Shown here one piece after another: positions 1-6,872 of a stretch of DNA of 64,000 nucleotides (its first letter is position 1; each line of letters opens with the position of its first letter). A program made the translations under genes and the position numbers. The notes below the pieces were generated by a model. That model was not told the DNA's origin, ran no database searches, and worked only from the letters and a program-made list of their open reading frames with translations. Source of the DNA: Marinobacter sediminicola (GTDB lineage: Bacteria > Pseudomonadota > Gammaproteobacteria > Pseudomonadales > Oleiphilaceae); contig NZ_JAVIXR010000001.1 of NCBI RefSeq assembly GCF_031157525.1, forward strand, positions 310,001 through 374,000, written 5' to 3'.

Positions 1-704
1 ACTAGTGAGGAAATGATCGGAACCATTGGCAGTACGCAAGGGGTAAAGGTTAGCCCAAGCCCGAGCAGCAGAAATACGCCAGCTATAACCAGCGTCGACT
101 GCTCCGAGAGAAAGCCCGCAAGCCCGGTTGCCGAGCTGGTGTCCGTTTTTATCTTTGTAGGCGCAGCTGAGCCCGTGGCCCCTTGTGCTCCGGCAGCGTC
201 ACTGCTTTGATAAAAGAGCACTTCGCGGGTCTGCGGTGGATAGCATAATCCTGCTTCTGCACAGCCCTGATAGGTTACCTCGAAGCGGGCTTCCCGGGCA
301 TTGTCTGGCAGAGTGACGTGAACCCGGGCTTCAACGGGATCAAAGAAGACAGTGGTCTTCCCGAAAAACTCGTCTTCTGTTTCTGTGCCGGGGCTGGAAT
401 ATTGAGGGACGCCCGCACTGACACCTTCACTCAGCGATTTAATGCTGACGCGATCCTTGTAGAGATAGTGCCCGGGTGTGATGTCCCAGAGGAGCAGCAC
501 TGCGTCACCTTCTATGGAGTGGCTGAAGGGAAGGGCTTCATCTACCGGAAGAAACTGGTTGCTCTGGCCGCCAAACAGGGAGTTACCGCCGCCAAATGCC
601 CAGGACGTATTTGTAGCTGTAAACAGCAGGGCGAATACGAACAGCAAGCTGGTTGGAGAGAGGAGGCGGCGAGCGTTGCCGGAAGTGGTAGATAATACTG
701 TCAT
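1..704 (-). CDS. dsbD: Thiol:disulfide interchange protein DsbD, N-terminal part (runs off left edge)
   Basis: The reading frame opens with ATG at 702-704 and stays open leftward to the window edge, giving about 234 residues. Residues 1-36 form a signal peptide (Arg-Arg, then a hydrophobic run ending TSWA). The periplasmic alpha domain follows, with the cysteine pair C148 and C154 in YQGCAEAGLCYPPQT, the signature that hands electrons to DsbC-type partners. From about residue 206 a membrane helix begins, and the frame reaches FTPCVLPMVP, the first cysteine motif of the DsbD membrane core. DsbD carries reducing power from cytoplasmic thioredoxin across the inner membrane to the periplasm. The central membrane domain and C-terminal thioredoxin domain lie outside the window. 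The gene is divergent from epmC. Family assignment is firm; the 3' end cannot be seen. Confidence 0.9.
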   Translation of the reverse strand, partial: MTVLSTTSGNARRLLSPTSLLFVFALLFTATNTSWAFGGGNSLFGGQSNQFLPVDEALPFSHSIEGDAVLLLWDITPGHYLYKDRVSIKSLSEGVSAGVPQYSSPGTETEDEFFGKTTVFFDPVEARVHVTLPDNAREARFEVTYQGCAEAGLCYPPQTREVLFYQSSDAAGAQGATGSAAPTKIKTDTSSATGLAGFLSEQSTLVIAGVFLLLGLGLTFTPCVLPMVPIISSL

Positions 705-864
705 GGAGTAAGCAGTTTCCCGGTGAGTGTCATGGCGCACAAGAGAGCTGGCGATACAATAAGGTGCCTGCGCTCCGGTAGTATTTTGCGAGTGAATGGA
801 CATAGGGTCCGCAAGAAAGTTCCCTCTGGCATTGGGCGCGTTAAAGTCGCACAATAGCTTCCCA

Positions 865-1446
865 ATGAATCACAGCCCAAACGATCTTATCATGTTGTTT
901 AATGACCTGTTCCGGGAGGCATTCTGGACTATTTTGGTCAGAGGCGACAAAGAACCTGAATACCTGCCTGCTGGTGGCACCAGTGAGCTTGCGCAGATTG
1001 TTTTTGCTCATGGCTATTATGCCAGTGCTCTGCACGAAATAAGTCACTGGTGCGTCGCAGGTGAGCACCGGCGCACACTTCACGACTATGGTTACTGGTA
1101 TTGCCCGGACGGCCGGACACCTTCACAGCAGCGGGCATTCGAACAGGTTGAGGTCAAACCACAGGCTATCGAGTGGTTGTTTTCAGTGGCCGCTGGCTCG
1201 AATTTTCATATCAGTGTGGATAACCTGTCTGGTGGGGGGGCGTCTGACGAATGCGGTTTCCGTTCCAGGGTGCTTGGCCAGGCCGAAAATTATTTGACGA
1301 CTGGTCTGCCGCGGCGGGCACAGTCCTTTTTTGATACGTTGAAATCGTTTTATGGAACCGACGATAACTTCAGTACAGCCTGGCGTGATGATGTCCGGCG
1401 CGTGGTTCCGCTATATTCTGCAAAAGAACATTATGAGGCAAACTGA
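865..1446 (+). CDS. epmC: Elongation factor P hydroxylase EpmC
   Basis: This protein of 193 residues matches the EpmC (YfcM) family, which hydroxylates the beta-lysyl-lysine of elongation factor P after EpmA and EpmB have acted. Visible hallmarks are the early LVRGD and EPEYLPA segments, a metal-binding HEISHWC motif and the YGYWYCPDGR segment. The family is usually about 180 residues, so the ATG at 865 was chosen; an in-frame ATG at 796 would add 23 residues that do not look like the family. No strong ribosome site precedes either start. The gene ends 6 bases before rhlB and is probably co-transcribed with it. EpmA, EpmB and EF-P are not in this window. Confidence 0.85.
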   Translation: MNHSPNDLIMLFNDLFREAFWTILVRGDKEPEYLPAGGTSELAQIVFAHGYYASALHEISHWCVAGEHRRTLHDYGYWYCPDGRTPSQQRAFEQVEVKPQAIEWLFSVAAGSNFHISVDNLSGGGASDECGFRSRVLGQAENYLTTGLPRRAQSFFDTLKSFYGTDDNFSTAWRDDVRRVVPLYSAKEHYEAN

Positions 1447-1452
1447 GACTCC

Positions 1453-2742
1453 ATGACATCTGATTCAAAGCACACCGGCGATCTGAGATTCAGCGATCTG
1501 AATCTGGACAAACGCCTGCTGGACGCCATTGCCGCCATTGGTTTCGAATACTGCACGCCGATTCAGGCGGAAACTCTGCCCTGGACACTGGCGTGCCAGG
1601 ACTTGATAGGCCAGGCGCAAACAGGAACCGGGAAAACAGCGGCGTTTCTGATTACCGCCATTCAGAGCCTGCTCGAAACGCCAATACCAGAGGGCGATCG
1701 CTTTGCATCTGAGCCTCGGGTTCTGGCGCTGGCGCCTACGCGCGAACTGGCCATGCAGATTGCCAAGGATGCAGAAGAGTTGTGCAAACACACGGGCCAC
1801 AACGTCGTTACCGTAGTGGGTGGTATGCATTATGACAAGCAGCGCGAACAGCTGCACAACGGCATTGTTGATATTCTTGTGGCCACCCCGGGTCGCCTGA
1901 TTGACTTCCTTGGCTCCCAGGACGTATTCCTTGATCAGCTCGACATCCTCATTCTGGATGAGGCAGACCGAATGCTCGACATGGGATTCATTCCTGATGT
2001 AAAGCGCATTATCCGCAAGTGCACTCCTAAAGATGAACGTCAAACACTGCTGTTCAGCGCCACTTTCAATCAGGACGTTCTGAACCTGGCGTCTATGTGG
2101 ACCAATAATGCCGAGTTTGTGGAGATCGAGCCGGAGCAGAAAACTGCCGAGCGGGTCGAACAGACGGTTTACATGGTTGGCGATGACGAAAAACTGCCGG
2201 TGTTGGTGAACTATCTCAAGCGTCCTGAGGTTGAAAAGGCTTTGGTGTTTGCCAATCGACGTGACCAGTGCCGGGACCTCGAAGAGGATTTGCGTAACCA
2301 GGGCGTTAAAGTTGCTCTTATGTCTGGAGAGATTGCCCAGGCCAAGCGTCTGAAAACTCTGGAACAGTTCAAGGCCGGAAGCATTCAGGTGCTAGTGGCT
2401 ACGGATGTTGCCGGGCGCGGCATCCATGTGGATGGCGTTACCCATGTGTTCAATTACAATCTGCCGGACAGCGCTGAAGATTACGTGCATCGCATTGGGC
2501 GCACTGGCAGGGCCGGAAAGACAGGTGTGTCGGTCAGTTTTGCAGGAGAGGACGACTCATTTGGTCTTCCGGCCATTGAGAAGTACATCGGTCAAAAGCT
2601 CAAAACAACCGTTCCGGAAGAAGAGTTGATGGCTGACATGGATAATCCGCCCATTACCCGCAAGCGTGGCCGCAGGCCGTCGCAAGGACAGGGCGGACGC
2701 GGGCCGGGTGGTCGTGGTGGCCCCCGCCCACGCAGAAACTGA
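1453..2742 (+). CDS. rhlB: DEAD-box ATP-dependent RNA helicase, RhlB type
   Basis: The 429-residue protein has the complete DEAD-box helicase core: the Q motif region (GFEYCTPIQ, about 31-39), Walker A AQTGTGKT (55-62), PTRELA, the DEAD box within LDEADRMLDMGF (about 168-179), SAT, and the final HRIGRTGRAGK motif (about 345). A short basic Gly/Arg-rich tail follows, ending GGRGGPRPRRN, as expected for RNA binding. RhlB unwinds structured RNA and in enterobacteria works with the RNA degradosome. The N-terminal layout fits RhlB better than RhlE or SrmB, but subfamily assignment among DEAD helicases is less certain than the family. It follows epmC by 6 bases and precedes pdxB by 17, suggesting one transcript. 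Confidence 0.85.
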   Translation: MTSDSKHTGDLRFSDLNLDKRLLDAIAAIGFEYCTPIQAETLPWTLACQDLIGQAQTGTGKTAAFLITAIQSLLETPIPEGDRFASEPRVLALAPTRELAMQIAKDAEELCKHTGHNVVTVVGGMHYDKQREQLHNGIVDILVATPGRLIDFLGSQDVFLDQLDILILDEADRMLDMGFIPDVKRIIRKCTPKDERQTLLFSATFNQDVLNLASMWTNNAEFVEIEPEQKTAERVEQTVYMVGDDEKLPVLVNYLKRPEVEKALVFANRRDQCRDLEEDLRNQGVKVALMSGEIAQAKRLKTLEQFKAGSIQVLVATDVAGRGIHVDGVTHVFNYNLPDSAEDYVHRIGRTGRAGKTGVSVSFAGEDDSFGLPAIEKYIGQKLKTTVPEEELMADMDNPPITRKRGRRPSQGQGGRGPGGRGGPRPRRN

Positions 2743-2759
2743 GGCGGCATGAGCTTATT

Positions 2760-3911
2760 ATGTTGATCGTCGCAGATGAAAACATTCCGCAGTTGGAGGC
2801 GTTTTTCGGTGACATAGGTGAGATTCGGCGTGTCTCTGGCCGAACGATGAGTGCCAACGATGTTCGTGATGCAGACATATTGCTGGTTCGGTCGGTTACT
2901 CGAGTTAACCGTGAATTACTCGAAGGCAGTTCTGTTCGCTTTGTCGGAACGGCCACAATTGGAACCGATCACATTGACCTGAGTTGGCTGGAAGAGAATG
3001 GCATCCGTTTTTCAGCAGCACCTGGTTGCAACGCTAACAGTGTCGTTGAATATGTGTTGAGTGTTTTGTCTCTGTACGCAGAGCGCAAGGTGCTGAATGA
3101 TTGGTCGCAACTCACAGTTGGGATTGTTGGCGCCGGCAATGTTGGCAATGAGCTTGCGGAAAAGCTGGATCGCTTGGGCTTCAGTGTGAAGCTTTGCGAT
3201 CCACCCAGGGCAGAGCGCGAAGGAGACCTTGCCTTCGTGAGCCTGGATGAAGTGCTTGCGTGCGATGTCGTCACCTTCCATACACCATTAACTCGAGACT
3301 CTGCTCACCCCACCCTGCATTTGATTGGCAAGCGTGAGCTGGATTCGCTGTCTTCCGAGCAGTTGCTGATCAATACCGGGCGCGGTGAAGTAATTGATGG
3401 CGCTGCACTGAATGAGCGCCTGAGCCAGGCTAATGCGCCACTGGTAGCGCTTGACGTTTGGGAGGAAGAGCCTAGGGTTGACCAGGAGCTTGTAGGAAAG
3501 ACTTGGCTAGCGACCCCTCACATTGCCGGCTACAGTCTTGAGGGTAAAGTTCAGGGCACCGAGATGATCTACCAGGCGGTTAGCCGGTTTCTGGGGCTGC
3601 CGGCGCGCAAGCAAGCGGGCCAGTTCCTGCCTGAGCCTGCGCTCAGCAAGGTGTCATTTACAAGTGCAGCCGATGAGCAGGCGGCCATTCGCGTAGCGCT
3701 GCGGGCCTGCTACGACCCGAGGCAGGACGATGCGCGCCTGCGCCATATCATGGGGCTTCCAACCAGCGAAGAGCGCGGTGCCGCGTTTGACCGCATGCGG
3801 AAGGACTATCCCACACGAAGGGAATGCTCCAGCCTGAAAGTGCAGCTAAAAGGCACCAGTAAATCCCTTCAGGACAGTTTTCGTGCGATTGGGTTCAAGT
3901 TGAAAATCTGA
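2760..3911 (+). CDS. pdxB: Erythronate-4-phosphate dehydrogenase
   Basis: PdxB oxidises 4-phospho-D-erythronate to 2-oxo-3-hydroxy-4-phosphobutanoate in the DXP-dependent pathway to pyridoxal 5'-phosphate. The 383-residue length is typical. It is a D-2-hydroxyacid dehydrogenase: the NAD-binding glycine motif GIVGAGNVGNE lies near residue 122, the substrate-binding arginine is in NTGRGEVIDG (about 206), the glutamate lies near 236 in WEEEPRVD, and the catalytic histidine is in TPHIAGYS (about 254). The C-terminal extension beyond residue 290 is the dimerisation domain that separates PdxB from plain phosphoglycerate dehydrogenases. It is the last gene of the epmC-rhlB-pdxB run; the next gene converges from the other strand. 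Confidence 0.95.
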   Translation: MLIVADENIPQLEAFFGDIGEIRRVSGRTMSANDVRDADILLVRSVTRVNRELLEGSSVRFVGTATIGTDHIDLSWLEENGIRFSAAPGCNANSVVEYVLSVLSLYAERKVLNDWSQLTVGIVGAGNVGNELAEKLDRLGFSVKLCDPPRAEREGDLAFVSLDEVLACDVVTFHTPLTRDSAHPTLHLIGKRELDSLSSEQLLINTGRGEVIDGAALNERLSQANAPLVALDVWEEEPRVDQELVGKTWLATPHIAGYSLEGKVQGTEMIYQAVSRFLGLPARKQAGQFLPEPALSKVSFTSAADEQAAIRVALRACYDPRQDDARLRHIMGLPTSEERGAAFDRMRKDYPTRRECSSLKVQLKGTSKSLQDSFRAIGFKLKI

Positions 3912-3937
3912 TTTGCCCCCTATCAGTCCCAACGGCT

Positions 3938-4399
3938 TTATTTCTCAGTAAAAAGTGTTGCTCGAACGACTTGGCCAATACGCAAGGAGTGACGGCTTTT
4001 CAGCACAGTGCGTACAAGATGAATGTGACTGGAGAGGTCTTCTTTTAGAGACGGTGGCAGGGGAGCGCCTGTGAGATTTTCAGGGTCGCCGAACGCCTGC
4101 ACAAGCGCATCGGGTGCAGGTGCGCTCAAGCGTATGAAGGCTTCTTGGGTAAGAACCGCCTGATCAAGAGCGTCCTGCCGAATAGTATCCACATAGCGAA
4201 GAAAACCTTCTTCTGCTAGCCATAATAGCGTGCCAAAGCACGCCATATGGCGTTTGCTATGCAGCCCGAACTCGTCCGGCTGGTCCGCGCCGGCAATATC
4301 TTCCACAAACAGGTTTACCCGCCTTGGAAAGGCGTTGTAAAGCTGCACCAAGGCAACAGCTGCGTCTTTGTAGAATTCTTCGATATGGATGTCAGCCAT
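3938..4399 (-). CDS. Conserved-looking protein of unknown function
   Basis: I do not recognise this 153-residue protein. It begins MADIHIEEFYKDAAVALVQL and is acidic, with no signal peptide, no membrane segment and no obvious catalytic motif. Predicted helices alternate with short loops, and the middle (MACFGTLLWLAEEGFLRYVD) resembles a small helical or winged-helix-like domain. Base composition and codon use look like the neighbours, so it is probably a native gene. It starts 26 bases after the alaA stop on the same strand, so it may be co-transcribed with alaA. It converges with pdxB, leaving 26 bases between stops. Confidence 0.7.
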   Translation of the reverse strand: MADIHIEEFYKDAAVALVQLYNAFPRRVNLFVEDIAGADQPDEFGLHSKRHMACFGTLLWLAEEGFLRYVDTIRQDALDQAVLTQEAFIRLSAPAPDALVQAFGDPENLTGAPLPPSLKEDLSSHIHLVRTVLKSRHSLRIGQVVRATLFTEK

Positions 4400-4425
4400 A
4401 GATCACTTCTTGCTTGCCTGCCGTT

Positions 4426-5640
4426 TTACTGTCTGTATTTGCTGAGGAAGTTGCCCAGTCTGGTCATGGCATCCTCCAGCGTGTCTTTCCGGGGCAGGAA
4501 CACGACCCGGAGATGTTGCTTGTCATCAATATTGAACGCTGAACCCTGGACCAGAAGGATTTTCTCTTGCAGGAGAAGATCCAGAACCAGCTTTTCATCA
4601 TTTACAACCGGATGTATCTTCGGATCCAGTCGCGGGAACAAGTACAGTGCGCCCTGAGGCTTAACGCAGCTTACACCGGGGATGTCATTGAGCATCCGCC
4701 AGGCAGTTTCCCGCTGTTCGTATAGCCTGCCCCCAGGTGCGACCAGATCATTGATTGATTGATAGCCGCCCAGCGCTGTTTGTATCGCTAGCTGCGCAGG
4801 TACGTTAGCGCACAGGCGCATGTTGGAAAGCATATCGATGCCTTCAATCAGGTCTTTTGCCAGGTGCTTGGCGCCGCTGATGATCATCCAGCCTGAACGG
4901 TAACCGGCAGCCCGATAGTTCTTGGAAAGCCCGTTGTAGGTAAAGAAGAGCACATCATCTGCCAGTGACGCAGTAGAAACGTGTTGCGTACCGTCATAGA
5001 GAATCTTGTCGTAGATCTCGTCTGAAAGCACAATCAGGTTGTGCTTGCGGGCAAGCTCAATAACTTGTTCCAGCAGTTCCTGACTATAAACCGCACCTGT
5101 AGGGTTATTCGGGTTAATCAGCACGATTGCACGGGTGCGGTTCGTTATCTTTTTGCGGATATCGTCGATGTCCGGGAACCAGTTTTGTTCCTCGTCACAA
5201 CGGTAGTGCACAGGTTTGCCACTGGAGAGTGTCACGGCAGCTGTCCACAAAGGGTAGTCTGGTGCAGGAATCAGAACTTCATCGCCGGTGTTGAGCATGG
5301 CTTGCATGGTCATCACAATCAGCTCGCTGACACCGTTACCCAGAAATATGTCGTCAATATCGACCTTGTCGATGCCTCTTTGCTGGCAGTAGTGCATGAC
5401 TGCCTTGCGCGCAGAAAACAGGCCTTTTGACTCCACATAACCCTGAGCCTGTTGCATGTTGTAGATCACGTCTTGCTGGATCTCTTCGGGAACATCCAGT
5501 TCAAAAGAGGCAGGGTTACCAATATTGAGCTTGAGTACCCGGTGTCCTTCTTCCTCGAGTCTGCGCGCTTCCCGCATAACTACGCCACGTATTTCATAGC
5601 ACACGTTATCCAGCTTGGCGGATTTGTAGTAGTTCTGCAT
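4426..5640 (-). CDS. alaA: Alanine transaminase AlaA (class I/II aminotransferase)
   Basis: The 404-residue protein is a fold-type I PLP aminotransferase close to E. coli AlaA (YfbQ), which makes alanine from pyruvate with glutamate as donor. Features seen: the early LEEEGHRVLKLNIGNP segment, INPNNPTGAVYS binding the cofactor, DEIYDKILYDG, the Schiff-base lysine in NGLSKNYRAAGYRSGW (about residue 240), and the C-terminal arginine segment HLRVVFLP. Start choice is supported by GAGGAAG about 10 bases before ATG. It is followed by the small unknown gene at 3938-4399 and is divergent from gpx. Confidence 0.93.
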   Translation of the reverse strand: MQNYYKSAKLDNVCYEIRGVVMREARRLEEEGHRVLKLNIGNPASFELDVPEEIQQDVIYNMQQAQGYVESKGLFSARKAVMHYCQQRGIDKVDIDDIFLGNGVSELIVMTMQAMLNTGDEVLIPAPDYPLWTAAVTLSSGKPVHYRCDEEQNWFPDIDDIRKKITNRTRAIVLINPNNPTGAVYSQELLEQVIELARKHNLIVLSDEIYDKILYDGTQHVSTASLADDVLFFTYNGLSKNYRAAGYRSGWMIISGAKHLAKDLIEGIDMLSNMRLCANVPAQLAIQTALGGYQSINDLVAPGGRLYEQRETAWRMLNDIPGVSCVKPQGALYLFPRLDPKIHPVVNDEKLVLDLLLQEKILLVQGSAFNIDDKQHLRVVFLPRKDTLEDAMTRLGNFLSKYRQ

Positions 5641-5821
5641 AAGACCCGGGCTTCCTCAGTCAATAAACGTAAAACAGGCATCTGCCGTAAAGGCAAACCC
5701 CTATTCTAGCGGAGGCGAGGCCAACGGCAACAGGGGAATTGTGATGAATTATGGCGGGTTAGCACTATATCGGCTTTATTTCCGCTTCGAGAATCGTTGC
5801 ATGGGTAGGTTTTTCAAGGTA

Positions 5822-5850
5822 GTGTCAAATTAAGTTGTGTGCAATATAAA
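5822..5850 (+). promoter_or_regulatory. Candidate promoter of gpx
   Basis: GTGTCA (5822-5827) and TATAAA (5845-5850) are separated by 17 bases, a reasonable sigma-70 pair. It lies about 60 bases before the gpx start in the alaA-gpx divergent gap. Assigned by eye only. Confidence 0.35.
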
Positions 5851-5867
5851 TGTCTGATCGTAAAAAT

Positions 5868-5883
5868 GCCTGCATGTGCAGGC
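5868..5883. repeat. Perfect 7-bp inverted repeat in the gpx leader
   Basis: GCCTGCA and TGCAGGC are separated by two bases. The repeat lies between the candidate promoter and the gpx start, where it could be a repressor site or an mRNA hairpin. There is no U tract, so it is not a terminator. Confidence 0.5.
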
Positions 5884-5910
5884 GCTCATGATTTTGCCAG
5901 GGAGAAATTT

Positions 5911-6396
5911 GTGTCTACCAGCTCTATATATGACTTCACTGTTCGAGATATCAAAGGTAATGAAAAGGCGATGGCCGATTACCAGGGCCAGGTTCTGCTG
6001 ATTGTGAATACCGCCAGTAAATGCGGATTAACGCCGCAGTTTGAAGGCTTGCAGACATTGCATAAGGAGCTTGGGGCGCAGGGGCTCGAGGTGCTCGGGT
6101 TTCCGTGTAACCAGTTCTTGAATCAGGACCCTGCCGATGACAAGGCTATCAGCGAGTTCTGCAGCCTGAACTACGGTGTGGATTTTCCGATGTTTTCTAA
6201 AATTGATGTAAATGGCGACAGCGCACATCCTTTGTTCCAGTTTCTGAAGTCTGAGGCAAAAGGCCTTCTCGGTTCAGAAAAAGTGAAGTGGAACTTTACG
6301 AAATTCCTGGTGGGGCGTGATGGTAAGGTTTTGCGCCGTTATCCACCCACCACCAAGCCTGAAGATATCAAAGCTGATATTGAAAAGCTCTTGTAG
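5911..6396 (+). CDS. Glutathione peroxidase family thiol peroxidase
   Basis: The protein (161 residues from this start) reduces hydrogen peroxide and organic hydroperoxides. The cysteine-type peroxidatic residue is C38 in NTASKCGLT. A second cysteine, C84 in SEFCSLNYGV, sits where thioredoxin-dependent members (BtuE type) carry the resolving cysteine. The GFPCNQF and VKWNFTKFLV (active-site Trp and Asn) motifs are present. The GTG start at 5911 has GGAGA just upstream and gives the usual family length; an in-frame ATG at 5839 would add 24 unlikely residues. An OhrR-type regulator starts 8 bases downstream, so expression is probably tied to peroxide stress. Whether glutathione or thioredoxin is the reductant cannot be told from sequence. 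Confidence 0.9.
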   Translation: MSTSSIYDFTVRDIKGNEKAMADYQGQVLLIVNTASKCGLTPQFEGLQTLHKELGAQGLEVLGFPCNQFLNQDPADDKAISEFCSLNYGVDFPMFSKIDVNGDSAHPLFQFLKSEAKGLLGSEKVKWNFTKFLVGRDGKVLRRYPPTTKPEDIKADIEKLL

Positions 6397-6404
6397 GCCA
6401 GGTT

Positions 6405-6872
6405 TTGAACGAATTATTAGCACTGGATAACCAGATCTGTTTTAGCCTGTATGCGGCCAACCGGGCAATTACCTCAAGGTATCGCCCATTGCTTGCCGAG
6501 CTCGGGCTTACCTATCCCCAATACCTCGTAATGCTAGTGCTCTGGGAGCGGGCCAGTGCTAATCAGCCAACCCGCGTTTCCGATCTTGGTACACGGTTGC
6601 GGCTGGATTCGGGCACGCTTACGCCCCTATTGAAACGCTTGGCTCTACGGGGGCTGATTCACAGGGAGCGACGTCAGGATGACGAGCGAGTGGTCACTAT
6701 ATCACTGACAGATGAGGGCGCAGGGTTGAGGGAACAGGCGGCGCAAGTCCCGCAAAAACTGCTATGCGGCCTGGATGTTTCGCCGGAACGGTTGCTTGCC
6801 CTGAGGCACGAGCTCAATGCGGTGCTAAAGGCTATTGAGGCTCAGGAGGTTGAGGAGGAGCCCAGCGGGTAA
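6405..6872 (+). CDS. ohrR: MarR-family regulator of the OhrR organic-hydroperoxide-sensing type
   Basis: This 155-residue winged-helix protein matches OhrR: the N-terminal sensor cysteine C12 in DNQICFSLYAANRAI, the RPLLAELGLTYPQYLVMLVLWE helix region, the recognition helix LDSGTLTPLLKRL and the wing RRQDDERVV. A second cysteine, C121, sits where two-cysteine OhrRs (Xanthomonas type) form the disulfide with the sensor, so this is likely a 2-Cys sensor. Reduced OhrR normally represses ohr; here the neighbour is a glutathione peroxidase instead. The start is TTG, 8 bases after the gpx stop. Its 3' end overlaps the convergent histidine-kinase gene by 41 bases. Confidence 0.85.
   Translation: MNELLALDNQICFSLYAANRAITSRYRPLLAELGLTYPQYLVMLVLWERASANQPTRVSDLGTRLRLDSGTLTPLLKRLALRGLIHRERRQDDERVVTISLTDEGAGLREQAAQVPQKLLCGLDVSPERLLALRHELNAVLKAIEAQEVEEEPSG

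Noticed and set aside
318-695. Plus-strand frame of 125 codons near the left edge
   Set aside because: Antisense to dsbD, whose signal peptide and cysteine motifs are clear on the other strand.
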